In this document: one piece after another, positions 1 through 11,089 of the stretch
How positions within the stretch are numbered: position 1 is the first letter of the stretch
How the letters are laid out: each line of letters starts with the position of its first letter
DNA from: Maratus speciosus
Taxonomy: Eukaryota > Arthropoda > Arachnida > Araneae > Salticidae
Length of the DNA stretch: 64,000 bases
NCBI GenBank assembly: GCA_963932465.1
Contig: OZ010786.1
Coordinates: forward strand, 275,808,411 to 275,872,410
Reading direction: 5' to 3'
The notes under the pieces: model-generated
Databases searched by the model: none
What the model was told of the DNA's origin: nothing
Seen by the model: the letters and a program-made list of their open reading frames with translations, nothing else
Made by a program: the position numbers and the translations under genes

Positions 1-1356
1 AGTTTTTGTTATAAAAATAATTCTATTATACAATAATTCTTAAAAATGATGGGAATATTGTCAGTTGCAGATGGGTATGTTATGCGCGCCTTACCCTGCG
101 CCGTGTACTGCCCATCTTGTCAATCTGAAACAAATAAAATCAAATTTTTTAGAAAACATTGAATTTCGGGGAACATGAATCTATTTTTACTGAAATTGAA
201 CGTAAAAAACCACATGAAAGGTTTATGGCGCCACAAAATAAATAATCTTTAATAAAAAAAACCCCAAAAGGATTGATTGGTTGATTCCTTTACGCTACTT
301 TATACGACGCGCTGAAAAATGTTGTTTCAAGAAACCCATTTTCATGGTTTTACTAAAGAAAAAGAGTATAATAATTTTTACTTAATTGTTATATTTTGCA
401 ACTTACAGTTTGTCCGCGATTCCTGGGTTTATATACCCAAGAAGGATGTAATTCAGAACGCGTGCTGCTGTATCCCTACGGGTCCTTATATCTGTTTTTA
501 AGCCGGTCCGCGATCGTTTTCAATTGATTGTAACTTCTCAAATATTTCGAATTTCACCTTGGCGTTCTGTGGTTTTATACTTATTCACGTTATAAAAGTA
601 AGTTAAACAAAAATTTATGATCGGTAACCTTCTATTAAGACTATTCTCAAATCCAAAGGAGTTACTTTCTGACACATTTTTCAATTCATTTTTGTTCGGA
701 AACACGTGAAATTGGCAGGAGTTGGGTTGGTATTCAGAAACTATGTAATCGAAGGAAGTTTTCAATTCTTTGGTAAATGCAAAAGATTTTTCAGAAAATA
801 CTGTGAATGTGGGCGTTTTGAACCGAATCTCCGACTTCGCATCGCAGCGCGAGAAATGAAAAAAATTGGTCGTCACGTGAAAAGCATCATAATTCGATAT
901 GTCACTTAAAAAAATGGAAAACGCTATTCGATTCCAAATTGATTCAATAGTCATTCCTGATAATTTTATCCGTTTACGTTTCGAAATGAGCCAGAAAATG
1001 TGGCGGAAAATTTCGCGTTTTTGAGCGGGGTTGGTTGGTTGAATGGAGTTTTATGGTGCAAAGTCTCTATAGGGACATGCTGCGCCATGTTTTTGAACGG
1101 GGAATTTGCGTAAATACAAGAAAAACAATATCCTTTCTCATATTATAAAACACGAACGCAATAGGGTAAATAACTAGCGCCAAAATGTGGTTCTAATAAG
1201 TAATTCGTTCTGCGTATAAATGCTATTGAATCAATAGCCGTTACACTATTCAGTTTTTTTACAGTTTTTGCAACGCGGGATAGTGTTAAATTCGTGAAAT
1301 ATCATACGTTAAATTATTACATAAGATTTTACAATAACTATACATTTTTTAAAACA
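1..1356. other. Unassigned AT-rich sequence
   Basis: No recognisable gene, RNA or element boundary was found. A 138-codon open frame on the minus strand (538-954) has no recognisable domain and is more likely chance. The stretch is slightly richer in GC than what follows and ends at the CTAG terminus of a candidate Helitron. Confidence 0.4.
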
Positions 1357-3241
1357 CTAGCAGACTCGCCCGGCGTTGCCCGGACCCATGAAAATAAACT
1401 TAAATAAACCTTAAATTTGTATGCTTATAAATCTTTAACTCGATTTTGTCTGAATTTAAATTTTTAAATGAAAAAAATCACAAAAAATATTTATTTTTAG
1501 TGGTAAAAGTGCTCGCAAGAACACTTTTCATTTGAGTAACAGGATTTCTCCTTTCGTTACAAAATGTTATTTTTCACAAAAGTATAATAAATTTCAGAAC
1601 CTGTAATTGTCCAAATGCTTAGAGATTTAGATATGTTATTTAAAATGCGTATCCGTTGACTGTGTCGAAAACCGAGACGAAACACTCAGGTTTTTTACCG
1701 TTTTCTTCGAAATTTTCACACATTTTATTTTGTAAAATGTAGTTCTATCCTTCCGAACGTTTCGAAATATTTGTAGATGATGTAAATCTGGTGTTTTGAG
1801 ATGCTCTAAAATACGACGTTTAGTTACTTTTAACATAGAAAAAATATAGTCTCCGTGAGACGCGAAGTGACCTGCGTTCGCCGGTGTATTTGAAAAGGTT
1901 AAAATTTCTATTTTTAAAAACCAATTACTGCATCGATTTGAAAAAAGGGTTCTGATTTAAGGACATATTTTTGGTTTGTCGGCACCTATAAAATTGCGCA
2001 TGAGAGGATCGTTGCCATAAGGGAGAAAAACGTTTTTCGGAAAAATGGCCCTTTTTTTATTTTTATTTTTGCATAATGTTAACAGCGATATTTTTTCGAA
2101 TTGATTGTGGCGTTTGAGACGTAAAATTATTATCTTTTGGAATATCTCTTCTAATTTTTGTTGCATGATAAAAGATGAGACTTAACGTGTTATAATAATA
2201 ATCACATTAAATCATAAAATAAAAATAAGGTAATTCTGCTTACCTTTTGCTTCATGATTGTCCACGGTAAAACAGAACTTTCTTCAACATATCCAATGAG
2301 GTCTTGTATATATCCATTTGTTATCTAAAATATATTTAGATGTTTATACTGTAAAAATACTTGTTTTTTCTTTTATTCTTATGTGTATTTTGTTATGCAT
2401 AATATATCCCATGGATTTTTCAGAATTTTAGTTTAATGTACTATATTTTATATATCTTTAAAATTAGAAACTGGAGCGTACATTTTTGCTCCTATCTGAT
2501 TACATTTCTATATACACACTGAAAAAATTATAATATAGAAAAACATTATTGATTCTTGATTAATTAAATAAAAATTCTAGATTATATTTGTTAATAAAAC
2601 ACTAAATATCATTTAAAGTCTTAAATTATTAATATAGTTCTTTCAGCTGTCAAAATTGCAGCTTTTTAATCTAAATGTTTATCAGTTTTTGATTGACACA
2701 TTAGATAAACAAGGAAGTCATTTTCTATTTTCCTAATATGATGGATGAAAGAATAATCAAGTCTTATTTACGACAGGCATTAAGTGTTTTTTGAAAAACA
2801 GTTTATCTTGATTTATAATGAGTTTATCTAATTCTGAAAGAGATTAGTATTTACAACAATTTTAACTGTACCGAGTTGTTTGGTCGATTCAGGTTAAATT
2901 AAAACTATATATATATATATATATAAAATACAAAGAAAATCGAAAGGTCGGTTCTTCGCTACGATGTTCCCTTCCTCTCGATGCGTAAAATGGTTTCTGG
3001 GCATGCGCGATCGCTTTTCGGAGCTCGTAATGTAAAAGGTAAATTTTTGATAAGAGTTCATTGTTGTTTTTAATTAATGTTTCATTAATTAACAAAATAT
3101 TAAATTTCTAAGCCTCAGGTGTACCATGAGAGGCCTTAGAGTACCATCACAAAAATTTTAAACTTTGTATGTGCGGTATATTTCGCTAGCCATCGCAGAC
3201 ATACACACCCACAGAGCGAAACATTCTTTTATTAGTACAGA
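1357..3241 (-). mobile_element. Helitron candidate, non-autonomous, minus strand
   Basis: On the minus strand the 3' end reads CTAG followed by a host T at 1356/1357. About 10 nt inside lies a GC hairpin (CCGG stems around GCAACG, about 1370-1384), the layout of a Helitron 3' terminus. The proposed 5' end at 3241 reads TCTGTACTAATAAAAG on the minus strand, preceded by a host A, as expected for insertion between A and T. The 3' hairpin is nearly the same as that of the better supported Helitron at 43370-44556, so they are probably one family. No Rep/helicase coding is visible in the 1.9 kb. The 5' end is the weaker of the two boundaries. Confidence 0.5.
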
Positions 3242-3869
3242 TATGTACACGTACAGTATCAAAGTAAATAAGTAAATAGGAAGAAAATATATCTTATCTT
3301 AATTTTTATTAAAAGAATCTATTTGAAAATCAATAGATATAGAATAAACCGAGACGTTCGTTAAAATTTCTACTAATTAAACATTTCAAACGAGTAGTTA
3401 ATATCTATATCATTAAAAGGAAATTAAGGTTAATTATTCAGAAATTTTTAATGCACCTATGCATTCTAAATTTTGTTAAATTTCTTCGCGCTGTTGTCTA
3501 CCAGAGTTAAAAATAAATTCGAATTTTCTTACAAATGTGAAGATGATTGTAAATTTAAAATACTTTACTCAGTTATCAGAATTTAAAACTTGCATATTAA
3601 AATCTATTGCGTTAATCTCATTAAAATCTTTTGTGTTAAGCTCATTAAAATCTACTGTGTTAATCTCATTAAAGTCTATTTTATTCGAAGCTAATTAGGC
3701 GATATATAAAGATCTCATGTTTAAACTTGTAGAAATGCAAGTTCAAATATGTGATTACTTTTCCGATGATTCAATTTTATTGGTTTTCCTTTTATATAAC
3801 CATCTGTTTAAATTGAGAGCTTGATAAGGAAGAACCAGAACAAATGTAAAGGACGTTATAAATAACACT
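3242..3869. other. Unassigned AT-rich sequence
   Basis: No gene or clear element end. Short direct repetition of a TCATTAAAATCT-like word occurs around 3600-3680. Confidence 0.35.
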
Positions 3870-4695
3870 AGCTTGCAAAATTTGGGTTGTGTCATGTTTT
3901 TTAGCTTTTGATAATTGATTCTTATGTATTTTGTAGAGTGAATACAAAAAGGACCTTCATTTTTAACCATCACATTAGAATTTTTTCGCAAATTGTAAAT
4001 TTCAAAGTTAAAAAATAAAAAAATAGCGAAAATCTAATACTTTAAAATAGATGTGATGGTTGTGTTTTTTAGATTTTGATAAACGATTCTTATGTTTTGT
4101 GTAGCACTGAATCCGAAAATGATCTTCATTTTTTACTTACCATCCCGTCAGGAATTTTCGGAAATCGCAAATTAAAAAAAATTTAAAAGTCGAAAGATTG
4201 CGAAAATCTGATACAATAAAATAGACATAAAACATTTTTTTTCATGATTTATTCATTTTTTCGCTTATGCTATGCATTTTTGCAGCAAAACATGTAAAAT
4301 ATTGTGCATTTAAAATCCTTACAATTTTATTACATGAGTAGAAATTTCTTTTTATCTCTCATGCTCTGTCTCGCGCTTTTCCTTTGATGTTCTCTATCGG
4401 ATCCATCTCGGTGTAACATCCAGTAGTAGTTCTCCATCATCGTCAACCATTTAATAGAACCGCCTCTACAATATCGTAAAGGCCAGTTACCTCTAAGGTG
4501 GTTCCCCAAGCGTCACATCTATCTTATAGCATCATATTTTCGCTATTTTTTTGCTTATTAACTTTGAAGTTTACGATTTGCAAAAAATCCTCATGTGATG
4601 GTTAAAAATGAAGGTCATTTACGGATTCAGCAGTACAAAGTATATAAAAATCAATCATAAAAAGTTAAAAAACACAACCATCGCAGGCTTGCGTA
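3870..4695. repeat. Foldback repeat with ~170-bp inverted arms
   Basis: A unit of about 170 bp holding GATGGTTGTGTTTTTTA, a 'GAATCCGAAAATGA' word, 'TTAACCATCAC' and 'GCGAAAATCTGATA' occurs in plus orientation at about 3870-4050 and again at 4055-4230, and in minus orientation at about 4515-4692. The second and third copies face each other across ~280 bp, so the locus can fold back. The same inverted arrangement recurs at 34690-35097. No transposase is present. The short palindromic outer word (AACCATCGCAGG at the right edge) may be the element end. Confidence 0.55.
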
Positions 4696-5097
4696 ATTCG
4701 TCTAATATATATAAGAGCTAATTTATATAGCTGTTACAAAACAAAATGCGAAATTTGTCAAATATTAGATGCTAAATGAGGTTTTCAGAAGACAATCCGA
4801 ATAACTGCATTTTAAGTGACTTTTTTTTAAACAAAGGAACATTGAAAATTTTTCATATATTTACACAGTGATAAAAAGTTACCCTTGATTAAAAGAAAAT
4901 TAATGAGTTTAATCAAAAAAGCACGAGAAAAAATATTATATAGATACAATATTTTAATAGTTACAACAACTTTAACTGTTTATACTGAACATTTTGATTT
5001 GATGGAGTTAATCGGTTTGTGCACTGAACGGCTCAAATTATGATATAAGATTTCAGACTAAATGTAGGCGGTTTGTACAAAAATAAATAAATACTTC
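4696..5097. other. Unassigned AT-rich sequence
   Basis: Nothing recognisable. Confidence 0.35.
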
Positions 5098-5400
5098 ACA
5101 AAGTTTCAAGACTGGTCTGAGAATACAAAATTTATTAAACATTTTTGTACAGCGAACTAAAATTCTTCGAAATGTGATCCTTTGGCATCAACACACCGCT
5201 GTCAGCATTTTTTCCATGGTTCATAGGCTCCCTGGAAACCTTCGCGCGCAAGGCTGTTGAGGGACCTCGTCGAAGCTGCCTGGATCGCTGGAATCGTGTC
5301 GAATAGCTTCCCTTTCAAGTCTTTCTTGATCCGGGGGGGGGGGGGCAAAAAAGGTAGTTAGGAGCGAGGTCGGGACTGTAGGGGGCTCGATCCTTCAAAT
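5098..5400 (-). mobile_element. Mariner 3' end fragment (minus strand)
   Basis: Reverse-complement homologue of the mariner 3' end at 5500-5805: shared words run in order from the transposase C-terminal coding region (GATCCGG..., CTGGATCGCTGGAAT on this strand) to the terminal AAAGTTTCAAGACTGGTC. The outermost terminal repeat (ACAGGGTGT) is missing, so this copy is end-truncated. A G-run (about 5332-5345) interrupts the coding homology. The two copies face each other as a ~300-bp inverted repeat. Confidence 0.75.
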
Positions 5401-5427
5401 GGTGGAGAACTATAGCTTAAAATTGAC

Positions 5428-5757
5428 CTTCACTACGACAAAGCACCCTCTCACACGTCGCTTGCCGCTGCCGAAGCTTTGTCTAATTTTAACTTGCCAA
5501 TACTCTCGCAAGCCCCCTACAGCCCCGACCTCGCTCCCAGTGCTTTTCTTTTGTTCCCCCGGATCAAGAAATACCTGAAAGGGAAGCGATTCGACACAAT
5601 TCCAGCGATCCAGGTAGCTCGACGAGGTCTCTTAACAGCCTTGCGCGCGAAGGCTTCCAGGGAGCCTATGAACAATGGAAAAAACGCTGGCAGCGGTGTG
5701 TTGATGCCCAATAGTCATATTTCGAAGAATTTTATTTCGCTCTACAAAAAATTTTAA
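5428..5757 (+). pseudogene. Mariner transposase C-terminal fragment, catalytically dead
   Basis: The frame from 5431 reads HYDKAPSHTS, then APYSPDLAPSAFLLFPRIKK, then a GKRF word: the second and third catalytic regions of a DD34D mariner transposase. The second catalytic aspartate is at 5437-5439. Thirty-four residues later, where the third aspartate is expected (APSD in active members), the codon at 5542-5544 is GCT, alanine. After about 5640 the frame departs from the family pattern although the DNA is still alignable to the inverted copy, which points to a frameshift. The N-terminal helix-turn-helix domain and first aspartate are absent. It is a relic and cannot encode an active enzyme. 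Confidence 0.85.
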
Positions 5758-5806
5758 TAAATTTTGTACTCTCAGACCAGTCTTGAAACTTTGCGAACAC
5801 ACCCTG
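5758..5806 (+). mobile_element. Mariner 3' terminal inverted repeat
   Basis: CAGACCAGTCTTGAAACTTT followed by GCGAACACACCCTGTA ends at a TA dinucleotide, the usual mariner target. This is the intact right end of the plus-oriented copy. Confidence 0.7.
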
Positions 5807-6425
5807 TATATCAATAGAATATATCTCTTCCCTTAAACATTATTCAAAGTATCTTTCAGAAATATTGACAGTTAAGAATAGTTATACAGTTATAGCATGT
5901 TCATTAAAACTTTCTCTAATAAAACGTTCTAAATAATAATTATCTAGATCATTAGAAAGTATTTAAGGTTAATTAATATCTATGCAGAAATTGTTAATGT
6001 CTCGGCATTTTCTAAGCTTTATTAAATTGCTTTCCACTGTATTCCATTAGAGTAAAAGTTTAAATTCGAATCCGCCAGCAAAATCTAATGTGGTTGTCGA
6101 TTATAATACTTCACTCGCTAATCCGTATTTAATACTTTATCATTAAAGTTTATTGTATTGTGGTTAATTTGGCATAATTAAATGTCTTGTGATAAAAAAT
6201 GTAGAAATGCAAATTCAAAAATATGCGATTACATTTCAAATGATTTAATCTTATACATATTTTTTGAATTTGTCGATGTATTAAAATTACGCACGCTACA
6301 AGGCAAGAACAAACCCTGATGTAATGTGGTTGTATTATTTATCTGTTTTTATTAAGATTTTCCTACAGAGTTGAAAAGTGTTTATGAATTGGGTTTGTCT
6401 GTCCGTTCTCTAACTCCTGTAAAAT
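5807..6425. other. Unassigned AT-rich sequence
   Basis: Nothing recognisable. Confidence 0.35.
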
Positions 6426-6626
6426 ATGTATGGCATGTAATTGATATACGTTATTCAGATTCATCGTGGCATATTCGGTATTGAAAGTGAAGTCTGTACC
6501 ATTCATGGTTTATTTACAGGGGCACGCAAAAGAATTCCATTACATTAAGGTCTATGATGGAAAATTATTTGCGATGCATTTTACTAGTGTTACAACATTT
6601 TAAATATAATGAAATTATATATATTA
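6426..6626 (+). repeat. CAGGG-phased repeat, copy 1 (partial)
   Basis: Contains TTTACAGGGGCACGCAAAAG at about 6513, followed by 'CATTACATTAAGGTCTATGATGG', words found in the same order at 9.2-9.7, 12.2/18.4, 22.3-22.8 (reverse), 38.5-39.4 and 62.9-63.5 kb. The copy stops exactly where the Helitron 3' terminus starts at 6627. Confidence 0.6.
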
Positions 6627-6665
6627 CTAGAAAGGTAGCCCGTCGAAAATGACGGAAATTTAGAT
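6627..6665 (-). mobile_element. Helitron 3' terminus, minus strand
   Basis: Read on the minus strand: a perfect 5-bp hairpin (CCGTC / GACGG, positions 6655-6640), a 9-nt spacer, then CTAG at 6630-6627 with a host T next. This is the canonical Helitron 3' end. The 5' end of this element was not found; sequence to about 7760 may belong to it. Confidence 0.6.
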
Positions 6666-7760
6666 ATAAAGATGTATACAACTCATGTGAAGAATATGAG
6701 TTTTCTCGCTTGTTCCGCAGTGATAGATGAAAATAACACATTTTAAAAACGAAACACATTTATGAAAAACTCTGTACAGTAGAAGACCACTAATCTGCAC
6801 AGTTTGGTTCCAAGTGTTATGCAGATTTGAGGCTCTTTGCGGTCATGTCTATTCAATCTTTGTTTACATTTTTTTAAATTCACATATTGGACAATTTAGA
6901 TTGTTAAGCCTTAAAAATAAATAAATTACACACTTGAAGTAAGGTAAAAACTATTAAATTACCGTATACGATTTCATGAAATGGTATTATATGGTATTAT
7001 ATATGTGTGCTTCACGGTCTTGGTTACGACGTTGGCAAAATTGGCTGCAACTTGTTATAATCCTAATAGTGTGAGCCACTATAACAAAAAAGTAACCAGT
7101 TTTTAGTAAAATTTCTGATATAAAGTAGTTTTCAAAAACTTGTGTAAAATTGCAGGCCGTTCTCATGTTATGTCAGTCCTATGAATAATATTTCTAACAC
7201 TGAAGAGTTTCCATGTATATGTGGAATTTAGAAAAGCTTCTCCAAAAGAAAGGTCCTGAAATGACATTGTAATTCCTCTAACTTCAAAGTTTAACCGGGC
7301 CCTGATGTTGTTTACTGAAATCTAATAAATACAGTTATTTTGAATATTACAACAGAATTAAACAGTTAAATTTATTTAACTTAAACCCGCTGTTACTTCC
7401 CGATGTTATATTTTAGTATTAAGAATGAAAATTATTTAAATTTTTCAAATCATGCATTTATATTTTTTTTCCGTCTTTAATAACTAAATAATGAAAAAAT
7501 ATGCTTTTGTTCTGAGCTCATAAATATGACAATAAAATAATGTAACTAAGGGACATTGCAAAATTAAATTTTTGTGATTTCAAACCATAAACAAATGATA
7601 CCAGCACCATTTTACCTACTATGATGTCATTAGAATATTGTCCATTGATTGTTGGAGAACTTACTTTGTAAATGATTACCTCAATTATTTAATATTTTTT
7701 AGGGTTCACGATGAATGAATCACTTGTGTTTGTTTAGGTTTATGGAATGAGATATTAAAC
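6666..7760. other. Unassigned; possibly Helitron body
   Basis: No coding or repeat boundary recognised. It may be the interior of the Helitron whose 3' end is at 6627. Confidence 0.3.
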
Positions 7761-7768
7761 TGTGAACC

Positions 7769-7975
7769 GGTACAGATGTCATATTCGCCCCATATTGGCG
7801 CGATTTTTTTTCTGTCGCCAATATCATATAGGCAACATGTACTTAACTTGCGCCAAAGTGTCGTTATTTTGCTTGATGTGGTAACCCGGATTATGTTGTT
7901 TATGCTATTGATGTTTTCGCCAAATTGGCAACCGAAAAAATCACGCCAATATGGGGCGAATATGACATCTGTACC
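7769..7975 (+). mobile_element. MITE a: 207 bp, perfect 8-bp duplication
   Basis: The ends are inverted copies: GGTACAGATGTCATATTCGC at the left and its complement at the right, continuing ~35 bp. The flanks are TGTGAACC on both sides (7761-7768 and 7976-7983), a perfect 8-bp target duplication. The interior carries GCGCCAAAG, GGTAACCCGG and CAAATTGGC words. There is no real coding capacity; the open frame across it is an accident of the inverted repeats. An 8-bp duplication fits hAT-like or other 8-bp-duplicating superfamilies; the TIR itself does not settle which. Confidence 0.85.
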
Positions 7976-8286
7976 TGTGAACCTAATTTCAATTAAAGTT
8001 ATCCAAGGATATATGTATTTTTAATCGAAATTAAAAACAATGCTTTGATCTCGAAATAAAAAGTTTTAGTTTGTATAATTGGTTATTTCTGTTAATTATT
8101 TATTTAGGTACTTTTCCATTATAGCGCATTTTTAAAAAAAGCTTGGCGCAATTCGGGCATCAGAAAGTGAGATATGTTGCCAAAATACATAAACAGCTAT
8201 GAAAACAAATCTAATCAACTTTTATTTTTGTTTATATATGCACTCATATACATAAAAAAATCGTTTCTAAATATATATATTTTTTT

Positions 8287-8569
8287 GGTACTTCTTAGTT
8301 ATCCCGTTGACCAAATTACTGTCTCCAAATTGTAAGATTAAATGCCAATTATGGTTGCCAATAATTAATTAATTGTAAGATTAAATGCCAATAATGGCCA
8401 ATAAAACCATTAATTCGACGTTTTATTTGTATTTTTAATAATGTTTTACTAATTTATCTGTTCTTTCGTTATTTAAAATAAAAATTATGTCAATGTGTAT
8501 AATTTGGCGATTGGTTTGGCGATTTATTTAATTTGGAGAAATTGGTCGACGGGATAACTAAGAAGTACC
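8287..8569 (+). mobile_element. MITE f: 283 bp, 8-bp duplication
   Basis: The ends GGTACTTCTTAGTTATCCCG and CGGGATAACTAAGAAGTACC are inverted copies. Both flanks read ATTTTTTT (8279-8286 and 8570-8577). The interior holds TTGGCGATT words and a duplicated 'TTGTAAGATTAAATGCCAAT'. It is inserted in element j. The same family occurs at 13869-14164 and, truncated, at 25693-25880. Confidence 0.8.
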
Positions 8570-8591
8570 ATTTTTTTAACATACAAATTAC

Positions 8592-8910
8592 GGCACAGAT
8601 TTCAGATATGAACCGAGATACCTAACTGGCGCTAAAATGGTGTTATTTTGCCTGCTATGGTAACCCGGCTATTGTTTTTTATTTATTAATAAATTGTTTA
8701 TTTACTTTTATTTTCTGTTTTTTAATTATATAAACTGTTTTGTTCTATAGTTATTATTCAAACTTTTATTTATTTATACTTATTTCCTTTTCAAAATGAT
8801 AGCAAATAATTTAAAAATATATAAGTAACTGGTATTCGAAAGCGAGATTTCTGACGAATTGGCGTCAGAGAAAAATCACGCAACCCCGATGCGTATATGA
8901 CATCTGTGCA
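8592..8910 (+). mobile_element. MITE b: 319 bp, near-perfect 8-bp duplication
   Basis: Left end GGCACAGAT..., right end ...GATGCGTATATGACATCTGTG. The flanks CAAATTAC (8584-8591) and AAAATTAC (8911-8918) match at 7 of 8 bases. The interior has TGGCGCTAAAATGGTGTTATTTTG and GGTAACCCGGCTATTG, shared with 13493-13807. Inserted in element j. Confidence 0.75.
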
Positions 8911-8953
8911 AAAATTACTTCGGTTTCTTTATAAAAATGGGTAAATAGCTTTT

Positions 8954-9161
8954 GGAACAGATGTCATATTCGCCCAATATTGGCGCGATTTTTTTCTGAC
9001 ACCAATGTCATATACGCAACGGGTACTTAACTTGCGCCAAAGTGTCGTTCTTTTGCTTGATGTGGTAGCCCGGATTATGTTGTTTATGCTGTTGATGTTT
9101 TCTCCAAATTGGCAACCGAAAAAAAATCGCGCCAATATGAGGCGAATATGATATCTGTGCC
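8954..9161 (+). mobile_element. MITE c: close copy of MITE a
   Basis: Left end GGAACAGATGTCATATTCGC; right end ...GATATCTGTGCC. The interior is almost the same as 7769-7975, including GCGCCAAAGTGTCG and CCCGGATTATGTTG. No matching 8-bp flanks were seen; comparison with 11.5-11.7 kb suggests some host sequence beside it was lost. Inserted in element j. Confidence 0.75.
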
Positions 9162-9234
9162 GTCAGAAAATACGTTGGCAAACTTCCTTCTCGCCAAGAA
9201 ACTTTTCTCCGAAGTATTGTACATAAGCAATGAT

Positions 9235-9720
9235 TGCTAGAAATGCATTTTTAATTATGATATGCGCTTTTATGTTTCACTACATTTATACATACTATAC
9301 TGTGTGTATAAATGCTACAGTTCATATGCAGAGCTACACAAAAGAATTCGTAAGGGTTACTGAGTATGAGAGTAAATTGCTTAAAGGTGGTTTTTAAAGG
9401 GGTTATGCAGTTTTACACTGAGCTGCATTTAGTTTACTAAGAAATGTTGTAGAATATAGATAAAATGACATACAGGGTCACGCAAAGAATTGGATACATA
9501 ACCGTCTATGGATGATAATATCTGGAAATGTGATTTCAGTAGTTTTAGGAGTAGTTTAAATTAAATTTTAGCTAAATAGTGGCATGTAATAACGGACTAT
9601 TGGCTATGGACGGTAACTGCTGAAATCAATTTTTTAAATGTTTTATGCGTTTTCTAAAATGTTTACTTAGTTATCTTATTTCCTAAATAACGAAGTTTTG
9701 TTAAAGCATTCAGGATGTGT
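9235..9720 (+). repeat. CAGGG-phased repeat, copy 2
   Basis: Homologous to 18650-19020: GCATACTA...GTGTATAAAT, CATATGCAGAGCTACACAAA at about 9324, GAATTCGTAAGGGTTACTGAG, then a second phase CATACAGGGTCACGCAAAG at about 9470. The spacing of successive CAGGG/CAGAG motifs is about 145 bp. Confidence 0.6.
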
Positions 9721-9833
9721 TGGAAAGTGTTTCATGTTCTATGCTTAACGCATGATTTTCTTTCTTCTTTAGTCTTATTTTGCATTTATTTTATTCTTAA
9801 TTTTTTAGTCTTATACTGCTTTATAGAAACTTT

Positions 9834-10058
9834 GGCACAGTTGTCATATATGCACCATATTGGTGCGATTTTTTTCCGACGCCAATTTGGCGAAAACATC
9901 AACAGCATACACAACTAGAGAACCTCTATAAACAACAACATCCGGGTTACCATATCAAGCAAAATAACGACACTTTGGCGACAGTTAAATACACGTTGTG
10001 TATATGACATTGGCGTTAGAAAAAAATCGCGACAATATAATGTATATGACATCTGTGC
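9834..10058 (-). mobile_element. MITE d: 225 bp, perfect 8-bp duplication
   Basis: Ends GGCACAGTTGTCATATATGC and ...TATGACATCTGTGCC; flanks GAAACTTT on both sides (9826-9833 and 10059-10066). The interior is in inverted orientation relative to MITE a (CCGGGTTACC and CGACACTTTGGCG). Confidence 0.85.
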
Positions 10059-10089
10059 CGAAACTTTAATATTTAATGTTTAAGCTCTT

Positions 10090-11044
10090 CGCTCCACCCA
10101 AATTGCATATAGTATACTCTATAATACAGATAGCGCAAAATAATAGGCAGTTTGGTACTTTTCCACTGTAGGGGCTTTGGCATTTTTACCCGACTACGGC
10201 AAAGCCAAAGGAGGGTTATGATTTTGACAGGCTATGTATGTATGTATGTATGTATGTATGTATGTATGTATGTTCATCTGTTCCCTCGTAACTTCTAAAC
10301 CACTAATCAGAATTCGACAAATGACATATCATTAGAAGCGTCTTAATTGTCCGCTGGTTATAGGCTATATAGATTTTCACCAAATTCAATGTGGCGCCTT
10401 CTAGCGGACAAAATATACAGAGTAAAAAAATAAAGTTAAGCTAGATATGCCGTGTTTGGTATCATTTTAAAGCGCTTCACTTGTACATTTCGAATATATA
10501 TATATTACTAGCATTTGCTTGTGACTTTACTTGCATTTATGGGCTAATTGCATATAATTCACATCTTTTCGTTCTTAATTTCTTTGGTACTTAGTAATCA
10601 GAATAAGACCACTGCAGTGCCATTAGAAGGGTCTTGATCTTGATATTCTGTTGGTTGTGAGCTATAAAGTTTGTCACCAAATTTACTATTATGCCCTCTA
10701 GCGGACAAAAAGTTGCTTAAAAATCCACATGACAGTCAATCGTTAGCAGAATTAGATAGATTAAGAAATCTTCCTAGGTCATCTTAATACATGAAATCTT
10801 CAATCTACATTACACATTTACACATTACACTAACGACCTCATCCACTAATCGGTCCATTACCCATTTGCTGCCATCGACGGATATGTGCGTCACTACTAC
10901 CAAATACTGGAAGCGTCATACGTCAAAAAATAAAGTTAAGATAAATATGCCGTGTTTGGTATCATTCAAAAGCGCTTTACTTGTACATTTTGAATATATC
11001 TATATATTACTAGCATTTGCTTGTGACTTTACCTGTATTCATGG
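10090..11044. repeat. Microsatellite plus locally duplicated repeat
   Basis: A (TATG)n run at about 10230-10275 follows CCCGACTACGGCAAAGCC and AGGAGGGTTATG, which look like the start of a dispersed repeat. Two further internal duplications follow: 'CATTAGAAG.GTCTT ... TCTAGCGGACAAAA' at 10330-10400 and 10620-10715, and 'AATAAAGTTAAG ... TGCCGTGTTTGGTATCATT ... ATTACTAGCATTTGCTTGTG' at 10424-10545 and 10927-11045. The 108-codon frame here (10791-11117) has no recognisable domain. Confidence 0.55.
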
Positions 11045-11089
11045 GGTACTTTTATACTTTTTCAGCGTAGTTTTTTGTCGTAGTTGGGT

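Larger units (their letters stand above)
8107..9230 (+). mobile_element. MITE host j, copy 1, carrying three nested MITEs
   Basis: Starts GGTACTTTTCCATTATAG. The body (CAGAAAGTGAGATATGTTGCC, then AACAGCTATGAAAACAAA, ACAAATTAC, ATACGTTGGCAAACTTCC, CTCGCCAAG) matches 11100-11790 word for word once three inserts are removed (8287-8569, 8592-8910, 8954-9161). The matching right end in copy 2 is GGAAAAGTACTT, giving a short inverted terminal repeat. The right end here has drifted and is approximate. Confidence 0.65.

Noticed and set aside
538..954. 138-codon minus-strand open frame
   Set aside because: No domain, signal or repeat-related match could be recognised, and a frame of this length is not exceptional across 64 kb in six frames; an antisense frame also exists.
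7776..8024. Open frames over the MITEs (7776-8024, 8929-9135, 9715-9918)
   Set aside because: They run through inverted terminal repeats and out into flanking DNA; similar peptides arise simply because the MITEs are copies.
10510..10520. Helitron end at ATTACTAGCATTTGC (also 11010)
   Set aside because: CTAG after A occurs, but there is no hairpin; both sites are parts of a local duplication.
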